In this document: piece by piece, positions 19,901-28,885 of the stretch
Numbering within the stretch: the first letter of the stretch is position 1
Layout: each line of letters starts with the position of its first letter
Origin: Paludibacter sp.
GTDB lineage: Bacteria; Bacteroidota; Bacteroidia; Bacteroidales; Paludibacteraceae
DNA: 64,000 nt
Assembly: GCA_028692715.1 (NCBI GenBank)
Contig: JAQUWU010000013.1
Coordinates: 1-64,000, forward strand
Reading direction: 5' to 3'
The notes under the pieces: model-generated
The model's database searches: none
Seen by the model: the letters and a program-made list of their open reading frames with translations, nothing else
What the model was told of the DNA's origin: nothing
Position numbers and translations under genes: made by a program

Positions 19901-20687
19901 TAGACTGTTTTGAGGCATTTACAATATGTATGTTGAAGCTTTTGCTAACAATTCCACGTATTTGTTTTTTTTCATTCAAACGTGTTGAGTTTAATTCCTC
20001 TTTGTTTGCCTTGTAATTTATTTCATATGTTTCATTATCGCTTAAACTACGACCAATACCGTAGTGTAATGTAAAAGCATTGTTTGAAATTTTATATTCA
20101 TTCGTAGTACAATTCTCAGGTTTTAGGTAAAAACTCGACTCAGGATCAGCTCCTAAATCACCATCTCGAGAGAATCGTTGGTAACTTGCACCTCCAAATA
20201 CCCAAAAAAGTTCCAGATCTGCAGGTATGTTTTCAGAGTTGATTTTAATAATGCAACCATCGGCATCTGCCATAGCTAATATAGAAAGATTTAACTTTCC
20301 ACTCCCAAGCAACTGATCTGTAATTTCATAGCTCATATTCCCGGCTTCATATCGAGCTATAATATTGTCCGCTTTTATCAACCACTTTGAGATCTTTGAT
20401 TTAATCAAGCCAAAACGTATCGTACCACCCAATTGAGGCATATATAATGAAAATTCAGGTAAATCTCCAGTCTCTACTCTAAAACCAGTATGTGTACCAT
20501 ACAGAGCTCTGTTGAAACGTTTGGTTCCATTTACAATTGTGAAACCATTTTTATCCGGTTTATATCGTAACTCTCGTTGTTGTTTATACCAGGGTTTAAA
20601 ATTTTGCAATTGTGCTACTGTACACTGAAGGGATAAAAAAAGCATGAAAAATGCAATGAAAAATTTTTTTCTATTAAATCTACACAT
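16998..20687 (-). CDS. DUF4450-like secreted glycosidase candidate, copy 2
   Basis: A 1229-residue protein with a signal peptide (about 1-25, ending LQCTVAQ). Its domain order matches copy 1: DUF4450-like region (KRFNRALYGTHTGFRVETGD), six-hairpin barrel with GWRGAYAGDWLGWHDR near 373, WASDALQYNGGGVTHSS near 501 and RGELYRDFADGIGMASR near 700, a beta-rich linker and the C-terminal IDGGAASMLDLPL module. It is the first gene of the operon, 24 bases upstream of copy 1, and is driven from the divergent control region at 20.7-21.0 kb. Protein similarity to copy 1 is obvious throughout, but it is visibly more AT-rich, so this is not a recent tandem duplication. Substrate unknown; an alpha-linked deoxyhexose such as rhamnose is the best guess. 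Confidence 0.8.
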   Translation of the reverse strand: MCRFNRKKFFIAFFMLFLSLQCTVAQLQNFKPWYKQQRELRYKPDKNGFTIVNGTKRFNRALYGTHTGFRVETGDLPEFSLYMPQLGGTIRFGLIKSKISKWLIKADNIIARYEAGNMSYEITDQLLGSGKLNLSILAMADADGCIIKINSENIPADLELFWVFGGASYQRFSRDGDLGADPESSFYLKPENCTTNEYKISNNAFTLHYGIGRSLSDNETYEINYKANKEELNSTRLNEKKQIRGIVSKSFNIHIVNASKQSTPLKLTKTGKSNTPAIAGTISLNELTNYIMLVDPKSKKISANENLSNVYNQAENKRKSIADRIKINTPDEYINSVASTLSTAADAIWDGKSFLHGAIAWRMALNGWRGAYAGDWLGWHDRARTHFQGYFAAQFTEPASGISVPDTATNLARQKEEVGTALYTDGYIGRYPKAGNMPHHYDMNIVFISELLSHFNWTGDIEFLKKSWPVLTRHLAWEKRNFDGNDDGLYDAYCCIWASDALQYNGGGVTHSSAYNYRANKIAAQIAPLVGKDPTPYAKEAEKIKKAMNKQLWMPELGWFAEYKDLLGNQLLHPSAALWTVYHSVDEGAADPFQTYQMTRYVDKYIPQIPIVASGLNSNKYYTIPTTNWMPYTWSNNNVAMAEVLHTALTYWQAGRNDDAYNLTKSTFIDNMFLGSSPGNFGQLSFYDAFRGELYRDFADGIGMASRAFIEGLFGVSPDLINHVINFRPGFPESWNHASIETPDFELQFKKNGKRETYNFSSKFMEPIHLKLNVKALYDQINEVKVNGVATKWTLSENAIGCPEIIIETNKEKKFEVEIEWAGEQIEETTVNYFYALGDSLSLKSQKIRFIDVYDPQGILSNVSTNNNLSATLQGSIGWRTAFAKVQQGALIWWLPISFELRNPIDFVYDKTQQEDKIQFVTRNNTSKSVNGKVSVGDFSKSVNIPARTSTETINISKDKLVPGSNNIQWLSNNVQFKDDVINWHLKSTKADKYESVELSDVYNDRVTNIFNKQYYSPRCPYPTLSIPIQGIGDWCSYNEMEKIDDSGFWNIAKANGNIVSPQGVPFNTPDVIGKNIVFSSKWDNYPDSIEIPLSGKASHIYLLMAGSMHHMQIHMINGEIQIQYTDGSKDILLLKSPDNWWPIEQDYHHDGYAFNLTKPQPTRFYLKTGEWHLDSYNVISRNHTVRIDGGAASMLDLPLNPDKTLSSIKLATNTNDVVIGLMAATLKR

Positions 20688-20841
20688 AGTTGATAAATGA
20701 AGTTTTATATTGAGTTTTAAAATTTATTCTATTTCTTAAAGTAAAGTCTTTATTTATTGAATATTCACAAATGGTCAAGGCAAACTGATCTGCACTAAAG
20801 TTTAAATTAATTATAGCAAATTTACAGATACTCTACCAGTC

Positions 20842-20855
20842 TGTATAGTAAAATC
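20842..20855 (+). repeat. 14-base shared motif, copy A
   Basis: TGTATAGTAAAATC here is identical to 38233-38246, upstream of the AraC gene and FucU. It overlaps the first of two local direct repeats, the core TATAGTAAAATCGTAT being followed 23 bases later by TATAGAAAATCGTAT. It may be a regulator binding site. Confidence 0.5.
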
Positions 20856-20866
20856 GTATGTATAAC

Positions 20867-20881
20867 TATAGAAAATCGTAT
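20867..20881 (+). repeat. Second half of tandem direct repeat
   Basis: TATAGAAAATCGTAT repeats 20844-20859 with one base missing. The 22-23 base spacing is about two helical turns, which fits side-by-side binding of two AraC-type DNA-binding domains. Confidence 0.5.
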
Positions 20882-21002
20882 CAATATATTCAGGTACAAT
20901 AATCTAAGAAAATGTGTATTATATTACTATGATTCACTTAGAGTATAAACTATTTTTGTGTACTGTTTTTCCATAGAAACATTTTTAAATATATAATATA
21001 TA

Positions 21003-24000
21003 ATGAGAAACAAAATCACAAATCAAACAAAAAACAACAATTATCTTTTGAAAAAGACACTTTGGATTGTAGTTTTTGTATTAACTGTACAAATAGTTTT
21101 TGCACAGTCACTTACAGTGAAAGGTAAAGTAAAAGACACACAAGGTGCCCCAATTCTCGGAGCAACAATTTTAGTTCTGGGAACAACAACAGGAACATTA
21201 TCTGATTTCGAAGGTAATTTTACAATTACAGTCCCAAATTCAAAATCTGTTATAAAATGTTCTTATATTGGAATGGAACCACAAACATTTGTAGTGGGTA
21301 ATCAATTATTTCCTGTTATAACATTAAATGAATCTGCTTTTGCGTTAAGTGAAGTGGTTGCCATTGGATATGGAGCTGCCAAAAAAGGAAGTGTTACCGG
21401 TTCAATTGTACAGGTCAATAGTAGACAGTTAGAGAATCGTTCTGTTTTAAGAGTTGATCAGGCATTAGCAGGTCAAATGGCTGGTGTTAGTGTAAAAGCA
21501 ACCACTGGAGATCTAGGAGCACCACTTCAAATATCTATACGTGGAAAAACATCTGTTTCTGCAACAAATGAACCATTGTATGTTGTTGATGGTGTTCCAA
21601 CGACGGATATTTCAGATTTGATAATAAGTGATGTTGAGTCAATCAATGTTTTAAAGGATGCATCTTCATCTGCCATTTATGGTTCAAGAGGGGCAAATGG
21701 AGTTGTAATTATAACTACTAAAAGTGGAAAAAGCGGGAAAACAAAATTTACTTTTGGTAGTTACTTTGGAGTACAAAGTCTTGAGAAGAAAATTGATTTA
21801 CTTAGCTCACAGGAATGGATAAACCTTGACAAAGAGGTTATAGATGCCCGATGGGTAAAAAGAGGAAAAGAGCTAGGAAAAGATTGGCAAGCGACAGATT
21901 CTTACGAATATCGATTGTCGCAACTTGGAAGTTTTAATAAAAGTTACATGTATGATCCTTTGTGGCAATACGGCACAGATAGTCTTGCTCTAATAGATTG
22001 GCAAGATGAATTGTATAGAGTTGCACCAATTCAAGAATATCAATTGTCAGCTTCCGGTGGTAGTAAAAACATAAATTACCACATATCTGGGACTTATCTA
22101 AAACAAGATGGTATAATAAAATATACTAGTTATAACAAAATTAATTTTAGATCGAATTTAAGTGTAAAATTCAATGATAAGTTATCTCTTGATTTTACGC
22201 TGAGTCCAACAAGTTCTGTTAATAACGGTGGTTTAACAACAGGGAAGGACATGATGGTTCACAGGGCACTTTCAATGGCACCTGTTGCTGATAAAAAATA
22301 TGGGACAGAAACTGGTGTATATCCAAATACCACATATTTATTTGCAGGTTCATCGTGTAGCCCCGTTGCATATTTACGCGAAATTACATATCGTCAGGAA
22401 GATTCGAGAATGCGTACTAATCTAGCACTAAATTACGAAATATTTAAAGGATTAAAAGCAAGATTTTCCGGATCAATGGATGATCGAAATATAATCTTAC
22501 ATCGATATATGCCTACTAAAGTTCAATCTAGTAATGCTTCTGCTACTGAAGGTCAGCTAAGTACAGCCTTATTAACATCTCAACGGATTAGTAATAATGT
22601 TTTTGAGTCAACTTTAAATTACAATACTAGTTTAAGTAAGCATAATCTTGATTTTCTAGCAGGTTATTCCATCGAAGATAAACATAGTGATAGAGCAACT
22701 CAAAAACATACGCAATTTAACAATGACATTCTAACTACTTTTTCTTTGAATAATTCGACAGTGAGTGAAAGTAGTTATGAGCTTTATGATGATAGATTGA
22801 TGTCCTATTTTGCACGTGGACAATATGATTATGACAACAGATATTTGCTAAATATGAGTCTTCGACGTGATGGATCTTCACGATTTGGAAAAGATAATCT
22901 ATGGGGTACATTTCCATCTTTTTCGGTTGGTTGGAGAGTTAGTAATGAAAAATTCATGTCCAAGATTGAATTTGTTAGCAGCATGAAGTTAAGATATAGC
23001 TTTGGTATGACAGGAAATAATAGTATTCCATTATATAGATCATTCGCAGAATTAGCTACCAGTAATTACTCATTTGGAAATCAAATAGCATATGGTTATG
23101 CAAATGGAACTCTGGAAAATACAGATCTTGGTTGGGAAAAAACAAACTCTTCAAACTTCGGAATAGACTTGGGTGTATTGAAAAACAGATTGTTTTTATC
23201 GTTTGATTATTATTATAAAAAAACGAGCAATATGTTATATTATGTACCCGTAGCTGCTGTAACAGGATTTACTAATGGCTGGCAAAATATAGGCTCAATG
23301 CAAAACAATGGATATGAATTAGAGTTAACAACCCATAATTTGAATGGAAAATTTAAATGGGACACCAATATAAACTTTTCTCATAATTCAAATAAAGTAT
23401 TAAGTCTTGGTCCTGACAACACTCCGATATTGAGTGGCTTTGAAAATAAAACAACAATACTTAAGGTTGGATTACCCATGTATTCTTATTATATGTACGA
23501 TGCCATTGGTGTTTACATGAACCAAGCAGACTTAGATAACTCTCCTAAAATGTCAACTAATATTGTTGGTGATATTAAGTATAGAGATGCAAACGAAGAT
23601 GGGATAATAAATGAAAATGATAAAACAATTGTAGGAAAACCTGAACCCGATTTTTTCTGGGGGTTGACTAATACTTTTAGGTATAAGAATTTTGATTTAT
23701 CGATATTATTGCAAGGTCAGCAAGGTGGTAAAATTTATGGTATTATTGGACGTGCATATGATAATTCAAATGGTGAAACTTCAATAAATCGTCCTGCACA
23801 CTGGAAAAACAGATGGCAATCAGAAGAAAACCCCGGTAACGGAATAATTCCGAGAATTGATGGAACCACAAGTGGATTATATGACTCCAGATGGCTTTAT
23901 GATGCAACATATTGGAAAGTAAAAAATGTGACATTAACATATAATCTACCTAAAAACACTATCAAAAATATAACAGCTGCTCAAATTTATTTTTCTGGTG

Positions 24001-24128
24001 ACAACCTGTTTATGCGCGATCATTATGAAATTGGATACTCTCCTGAAGCTGAAAATAATGCAGGAGGAGACTACGGTGGATATCCGCTTGCACGAGTATT
24101 AACTTTAGGTGTTAAAATGACATTTTAA
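21003..24128 (+). CDS. SusC-like TonB-dependent outer-membrane transporter
   Basis: A 1041-residue SusC/RagA receptor. Signal peptide (about 1-34, ending QIVFAQ), N-terminal carboxypeptidase-D-like regulatory domain (KGKVKDTQGAPILGATI), the signature VVAIGYGAAKKGSVTGSI, a plug domain with QISIRGKTSVSATNEPLYVVDG and SAIYGSRGANGVVIITTK, then a 22-strand barrel ending in ARVLTLGVKMTF with the C-terminal aromatic residue. It imports oligosaccharides, by position those made by the PL4 lyase encoded two genes downstream. The SusD partner follows after 12 bases. Confidence 0.95.
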   Translation: MRNKITNQTKNNNYLLKKTLWIVVFVLTVQIVFAQSLTVKGKVKDTQGAPILGATILVLGTTTGTLSDFEGNFTITVPNSKSVIKCSYIGMEPQTFVVGNQLFPVITLNESAFALSEVVAIGYGAAKKGSVTGSIVQVNSRQLENRSVLRVDQALAGQMAGVSVKATTGDLGAPLQISIRGKTSVSATNEPLYVVDGVPTTDISDLIISDVESINVLKDASSSAIYGSRGANGVVIITTKSGKSGKTKFTFGSYFGVQSLEKKIDLLSSQEWINLDKEVIDARWVKRGKELGKDWQATDSYEYRLSQLGSFNKSYMYDPLWQYGTDSLALIDWQDELYRVAPIQEYQLSASGGSKNINYHISGTYLKQDGIIKYTSYNKINFRSNLSVKFNDKLSLDFTLSPTSSVNNGGLTTGKDMMVHRALSMAPVADKKYGTETGVYPNTTYLFAGSSCSPVAYLREITYRQEDSRMRTNLALNYEIFKGLKARFSGSMDDRNIILHRYMPTKVQSSNASATEGQLSTALLTSQRISNNVFESTLNYNTSLSKHNLDFLAGYSIEDKHSDRATQKHTQFNNDILTTFSLNNSTVSESSYELYDDRLMSYFARGQYDYDNRYLLNMSLRRDGSSRFGKDNLWGTFPSFSVGWRVSNEKFMSKIEFVSSMKLRYSFGMTGNNSIPLYRSFAELATSNYSFGNQIAYGYANGTLENTDLGWEKTNSSNFGIDLGVLKNRLFLSFDYYYKKTSNMLYYVPVAAVTGFTNGWQNIGSMQNNGYELELTTHNLNGKFKWDTNINFSHNSNKVLSLGPDNTPILSGFENKTTILKVGLPMYSYYMYDAIGVYMNQADLDNSPKMSTNIVGDIKYRDANEDGIINENDKTIVGKPEPDFFWGLTNTFRYKNFDLSILLQGQQGGKIYGIIGRAYDNSNGETSINRPAHWKNRWQSEENPGNGIIPRIDGTTSGLYDSRWLYDATYWKVKNVTLTYNLPKNTIKNITAAQIYFSGDNLFMRDHYEIGYSPEAENNAGGDYGGYPLARVLTLGVKMTF

Positions 24129-24140
24129 ACAAATAGAAAA

Positions 24141-25610
24141 ATGAAAAATATATATATAATAATTTTAGTGATTTCAACCATATTCACATCATGTTCAGAT
24201 GATTTTCTATTAACACAGAACCCAAATAAAATAGATAGTGAAAATTACTACCAAACAGAAAGTCAAATAAATGCTGCGGTTAATGGCACATATGGTGTAT
24301 TAAGACAATACCCTGAATTATATTTCTTTTATTTAAGCGAAGGTAGGTCAAATAACTATTATTCCGGCACATCAAATGCTCAACGTGATTTAGTTGATAT
24401 TTCAAATTATAACGAAACCTCAGAATTGACATCTTTAGAAGAAGCATGGGAACTGGGTTATTCATTAATTGCCAAAACAAATAAAGTTTTATCTGTAATT
24501 GACGATGTAAGCTTTAAATCAGAAGGGACAAAAACTATAGACAAAGCTCAGATGAGATTTTTGCGCGCTTTTGGTCATTTTGAACTTTTGCGTGTATTTG
24601 GAAATATTCCAATTATAGAAAATGTAATTTCACCAGTTCAAGCAGGTAAAATTGGAAGATCCGACAGAATTAAAGTATTGGAATTTATCGAAAGTGATTT
24701 GAAATATGCTATTGATAACTTACCGGAAAGTTATACTTCAACTGAACTTGGAAAAGTTACAAAACAGGCAGCAATGGCATATTTAGCCAAAGTTTATCTG
24801 ACATGGGGACAATACCCGATATATAATGCAAATAAAATCGATAATGCCATATCATTATTAACCGAAATTACAGGTAAAGCTAGTTATATGACTTGGGCTA
24901 CAAAATTTGAAGACATTTTTAAAAGTGCGAGCGATAATAAATATTGTATGTTTGAAATTCAATTTTTCTCTGGTTCGAGTGGACTTGGTGCAACATTTCC
25001 TTCTGAATTATTACCAAGTCAAATGAAAGAATTTCCATATACTGGTGGAGTTCCAAGATTATCACCTAGTGAAGATATATTAAAACAATTTGACAAAAAA
25101 ATAGATTTACGATTTGATGCAACATTTGATACAATATACACTAACAGTTATTATGTTAAGATTAAGGAGAATATAACTGCTAAATGGTTTGAAACTGGGT
25201 TTAAGCTTCTAAATAGAAATGATTGGCCTCAAAATTTTCCACTTATCAGACCTGCAGAAGTTAATCTAATGTATGCAGAAGCTTTATTAGTGAAAAATGA
25301 TTTACCAACAACAGAAGCTATTAATTCGCTAAATAAGACACGTTTACGTGCAGGATTAGAATATTATACACCTGCTACAAAAGAAGAATTTGAACAAGAA
25401 TTACAGAACGAATACCGAAGGGAGTTTGTGGCTGAAGGTGTTTATTGGCATTATTTAGTAAGATCAGGAAAAGCTGTAGATGTTATGAATTCCTGGTTTA
25501 CAAATACAAGTCAAAATATTACTATTGATGAAAAACGGTTAATTTATCCGGTACCGTATCTTCAAATGTCGATATACCCCGGACTTTATACGCAAAACCC
25601 GGGTTATTGA
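24141..25610 (+). CDS. SusD-like surface glycan-binding lipoprotein
   Basis: A 489-residue RagB/SusD protein. The lipoprotein signal has the lipobox IFTSCS (Cys about 18), followed by the family start DDFLLTQNPNKIDSENYYQ, a TPR-rich helical core (RFLRAFGHFELLRVFGNIPI) and the usual C-terminal NEYRREFVAEGVYWHYLVR and YPVPYLQMSIYPGLYTQNPGY. It caps the SusC barrel and captures glycan at the cell surface. Slightly short for the family but complete. Confidence 0.95.
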   Translation: MKNIYIIILVISTIFTSCSDDFLLTQNPNKIDSENYYQTESQINAAVNGTYGVLRQYPELYFFYLSEGRSNNYYSGTSNAQRDLVDISNYNETSELTSLEEAWELGYSLIAKTNKVLSVIDDVSFKSEGTKTIDKAQMRFLRAFGHFELLRVFGNIPIIENVISPVQAGKIGRSDRIKVLEFIESDLKYAIDNLPESYTSTELGKVTKQAAMAYLAKVYLTWGQYPIYNANKIDNAISLLTEITGKASYMTWATKFEDIFKSASDNKYCMFEIQFFSGSSGLGATFPSELLPSQMKEFPYTGGVPRLSPSEDILKQFDKKIDLRFDATFDTIYTNSYYVKIKENITAKWFETGFKLLNRNDWPQNFPLIRPAEVNLMYAEALLVKNDLPTTEAINSLNKTRLRAGLEYYTPATKEEFEQELQNEYRREFVAEGVYWHYLVRSGKAVDVMNSWFTNTSQNITIDEKRLIYPVPYLQMSIYPGLYTQNPGY

Positions 25611-25661
25611 TACACAGTAATTATTTCAATTCATTACTTATTTCGTTTAAAGATATTATCT

Positions 25662-27647
25662 ATGTCAAGAAAGGTATTTATTTATATGGTTCTTACTCTG
25701 TTGTGTGTAAATGCATATTCACAAGGTTTAGCAACTATTTCAGGCTCAAACATATATGTTAATAATGGAGTATTGACCGCTACAATAAATGGCGGGATAA
25801 TGACATCTTTGAAAAAAAATGATGGAAGTAATATATTGGCAAATGGCGGATCAGGTTATTTTTCATATGATGATAACGATGGCTACCATTCACCATCAAA
25901 TTCTGTTCCTAGTGTAAATGTAAACAATGCTGAAATGGCGGATTTTTATTATACACTTACAGGTAGTTTCATAGTTGAAATGCATTATGTTTTCAGAAAA
26001 AATGAAAGTGGTTTTTATACTTATTATATAATTAAAGATAATGGTGTACAATACAAGACCATGACAGAGGTCCGTTTTGCTATTAGAGCTGATAAGAATA
26101 TTTTTAATTATGGTTGGACTTGTGAACGCGAAGGAAATATGGTAACTCCTGAAGCAATGACATCTTATGTCGAAGAAGTTCAAGATGCAACCTTTAAATT
26201 AACCGATGGCTCTATATATACAAAATACGATTGGTCAGTATATCGTAAAGATGATTTGTTACATGGATTACTAGGTAATGGTGCCGGGATTTGGAATATC
26301 GAAGCGAGTAGGGAATATGTTAATGGCGGACCGACAATGCAAGAATTGACAGTTCATAGCACAACAACAACACCTATACTACTAACTTATTTCCAATCCG
26401 GCCATTATGGATCACAAGGAGTATATCTTAAACGGGAATACTCAACATGGAGCAAGATTTACGGACCTACATTTATTTATGTGAATACAGGAACAAGTAA
26501 CAGTAATCTTATCGAAGATGCCAAAAGCATGGCAAAAGAAAAAGAAGCTGAATGGCCTTATACATGGTTAACTAACACTTTATATCCATTAGATAGGGGA
26601 ACGCTTACCGGAACATTAAAAATGACTGGTAGTGGTGAAGTTGACAGTGCTTATGTTTTTTTGACTGAAGCAGGGCCTAGTTGGATTACCAACAACAGTG
26701 AGACATGGCAACTCCAACCATATTCCTACTTTTTTGGTGGTACATCTGAAAATACTGGTTATTTCAACATTAAAAACATTAGACCAGGTACATATACAAT
26801 GTATGCTTATACCCAAAAAGGTAAATTGGTAAACAATTTAAAGGTTGAAGGAATCACTATTTCAGCTGGAACAAATTCGCTTGGCGATGTTGTTTGGAAT
26901 ACCGGGGATAAAAGCAATGTGATTTTTCAGGTGGGGAAATCTAATCATAAATCGGACGAATTTGCTTTTGCAGATCTACCCCGATTGTATGGACGATGGA
27001 AAGATACACCGGTTGCACTTGTTTTTAACACTGCAACTAACAATGACCGTGATGATTGGTATTATTGCCAAAGAGTAAATACACTTTGGGATATAACTTT
27101 CAATTTGTCGAATTTAAGTTCATTATCTGCTCCTACACTTAAATTTGCAATTGCAGGTGTTGATGATGGTCCTCATCTAGATGTTTTGCTAAACTCAACG
27201 AAAATTTCAACTATTGATTTTGGTTCTGATAGTGGTATCAGAAGAAGTTCATTGACCGGTGGAAAATATTCATTTTACTCATACAATGTAAATAAAAACT
27301 TATTACATGAAGGAGCAAATACCTTAACTATGAAATGTTATGGAAGTACAACGGAATATAAAGGACTCATGTATGATGCTATTTTGATGGAATCTGATGT
27401 AGTTAACGATATTGTCAACTTAAACACCGAATCACTCTACAATATAGCAAATAAAGATGGTTCGATAACAATTCATTCTAATGCAGTTGGAACTTCTTCA
27501 TTACATATTTACACCATGACAGGATTATTAGTTTATAAGGGTTTAATCAGCACAGGTAATAATAAAATTAATTTATTTTCACCCGGTATTTATATTTTAA
27601 TCCTAAAAAATGGAGACATAATAACTAAAAGAAAAATTATTGCTTAA
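25662..27647 (+). CDS. PL4 rhamnogalacturonan lyase with T9SS sorting domain
   Basis: A 661-residue secreted enzyme. Signal peptide (about 1-20), beta-sandwich catalytic domain (about 25-300) that includes GWTCEREGNMVTPEAMTSYV and YRKDDLLHGLLGNGAGIW, a fibronectin-like carboxypeptidase-regulatory domain (about 305-405; GYFNIKNIRPGTYTMYAYT), a CBM-like jelly roll (about 420-575; FADLPRLYGRWKDTPVAL), and a C-terminal type A sorting domain (about 590-661; GIYILILKNGDIITKRKIIA). This three-domain layout is that of PL4 rhamnogalacturonan endolyases, which cleave the Rha-(1-4)-GalA bond of RG-I by beta-elimination. The sorting domain indicates export through the type IX system, so attachment at the surface or release is likely. 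Confidence 0.88.
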   Translation: MSRKVFIYMVLTLLCVNAYSQGLATISGSNIYVNNGVLTATINGGIMTSLKKNDGSNILANGGSGYFSYDDNDGYHSPSNSVPSVNVNNAEMADFYYTLTGSFIVEMHYVFRKNESGFYTYYIIKDNGVQYKTMTEVRFAIRADKNIFNYGWTCEREGNMVTPEAMTSYVEEVQDATFKLTDGSIYTKYDWSVYRKDDLLHGLLGNGAGIWNIEASREYVNGGPTMQELTVHSTTTTPILLTYFQSGHYGSQGVYLKREYSTWSKIYGPTFIYVNTGTSNSNLIEDAKSMAKEKEAEWPYTWLTNTLYPLDRGTLTGTLKMTGSGEVDSAYVFLTEAGPSWITNNSETWQLQPYSYFFGGTSENTGYFNIKNIRPGTYTMYAYTQKGKLVNNLKVEGITISAGTNSLGDVVWNTGDKSNVIFQVGKSNHKSDEFAFADLPRLYGRWKDTPVALVFNTATNNDRDDWYYCQRVNTLWDITFNLSNLSSLSAPTLKFAIAGVDDGPHLDVLLNSTKISTIDFGSDSGIRRSSLTGGKYSFYSYNVNKNLLHEGANTLTMKCYGSTTEYKGLMYDAILMESDVVNDIVNLNTESLYNIANKDGSITIHSNAVGTSSLHIYTMTGLLVYKGLISTGNNKINLFSPGIYILILKNGDIITKRKIIA

Positions 27648-27681
27648 TAAAATAATTAATAACAATTTAAAATCAATTATC

Positions 27682-28815
27682 ATGAAAAAATTCTATTTTA
27701 TTTTTTGTTCCTTTATCCTTTTTGCAGTTGGAAATATTGCTGCTCAGGAAACTACCGTACATTCAGTCACAGATACTGCCTTTGTTAGTTCAACTGCTGA
27801 ATACCAGATTTTAATGACAACAGTAAGTGAGGTTGGAAAAACAACTGTTTCAATTGAAATTAAACCATTAGCTAGCGATTTGGGTCAAATTTACGATGTA
27901 AATATATCACGTGATACTGACGCTAGGTTGAGTGGACGTGGAAGATTTATGACAAGTGTAAAACCAGATGCGCAAGGTCGAATTGTTGCTGAAGATGCAC
28001 ATGCTTCATGGGATGCAAGTAACGTTGGAACTGGAACTTATCCAACAGGTACTCCCTTATTCTATTCCGTAACAATAAATAGAACTACTGAGAATGGTGG
28101 GACTGCTCGTGGTAAGCGCTCAATTCCAGCTATTTATTTAGGAAAAGAGCCAGATTATGCCGCTAACGAATCAATAAATAATGGTCAGTTAATGCTAAAC
28201 ACACTTGCTTGGGTAAATAAAGCAGATAGTACTGTTTTATTAAGACTCGGTTTTGCAGGAGAAAATGATATGTTGACATACCAACAATTACTTTTGGCTA
28301 AAGTAACCCCGTTATATCCAGCAGGAGACAGTCCAATTTACATTAAGAATACATGGTTCAATAATTCTTCGTCAACAACAGGAAGAACTGATGCCGGATA
28401 TGGAAATATTTATTGGGGTAATGAAGGAGTAACTTATGCGAAAATAAAAGTAAATCCTAATTGGGTAGATAATGCTGGGAATACATATATTTGGTTTTCA
28501 TTAGGGTATCCATCAACATCAACTGTTATACCTATTGAAGTTAATATGGGTTTTACATCAACAGCAATTGCTAAGATATCTATGAATAATTGCAAAGTTT
28601 TCCCAACCATTACAAAAGATTTAGTACATTTTGAATCAAATAGTAACATACGTGCTATATCCGTCGTAAACATATTAGGTCAAAATGTATATTCAAATAC
28701 TGGCAACCTTTCTGAGAAATTCACTTTAGATATGTCAAAGAAACCATCTGGATTATATAATATATTTGTTAAGTTTGATAAAGAAGAAGTAGTTTATAAG
28801 GTTATAAAAAAGTAA
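27682..28815 (+). CDS. Unknown secreted protein with T9SS sorting domain
   Basis: A 377-residue protein with a signal peptide (about 1-21, ending GNIAAQ), a beta-rich body of about 270 residues that I do not recognise, and a C-terminal type A sorting domain (about 300-377: FPTITKDLVHFES, VVNILGQNVYS, SGLYNIFVKF). The start at 27682 is chosen because the signal peptide begins there; the frame extends upstream to 27640 and overlaps the PL4 gene. The gene follows PL4 by 34 bases and ends the operon before a clear terminator. It may be a glycan-binding protein or an enzyme that works with the lyase. Confidence 0.75.
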   Translation: MKKFYFIFCSFILFAVGNIAAQETTVHSVTDTAFVSSTAEYQILMTTVSEVGKTTVSIEIKPLASDLGQIYDVNISRDTDARLSGRGRFMTSVKPDAQGRIVAEDAHASWDASNVGTGTYPTGTPLFYSVTINRTTENGGTARGKRSIPAIYLGKEPDYAANESINNGQLMLNTLAWVNKADSTVLLRLGFAGENDMLTYQQLLLAKVTPLYPAGDSPIYIKNTWFNNSSSTTGRTDAGYGNIYWGNEGVTYAKIKVNPNWVDNAGNTYIWFSLGYPSTSTVIPIEVNMGFTSTAIAKISMNNCKVFPTITKDLVHFESNSNIRAISVVNILGQNVYSNTGNLSEKFTLDMSKKPSGLYNIFVKFDKEEVVYKVIKK

Positions 28816-28839
28816 ATATATAATTTAGTTTTAGTTAAC

Positions 28840-28885
28840 AAGCTCGAGTTTTTATATCAATATGATATGAAACTCGAGCTTTTTT
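28840..28885 (+). terminator. Terminator of the SusCD/PL4 operon
   Basis: A 12-base stem, AAGCTCGAGTTT with AAACTCGAGCTT, and a loop around TATATCAATATGATATG are followed by TTTTTT. It sits 25 bases after the last stop codon of the operon. Confidence 0.85.

Larger units (their letters stand above)
20688..21002. promoter_or_regulatory. Divergent control region between DUF4450 operon and SusCD/PL4 operon
   Basis: 315 bases without a gene. The minus strand has a -7-like TAAATTTG (20824 to 20817), giving a predicted leader of about 120 bases for the DUF4450/kinase operon. The plus strand has TATTTTTG at 20951-20958, about 45 bases before the SusC start. Between them lie two near-identical direct repeats (20844-20859 and 20867-20881), 22-23 bases apart, directly upstream of the minus-strand -7 box. 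That is the layout expected for a dimeric AraC-type or HTCS activator. Confidence 0.55.
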
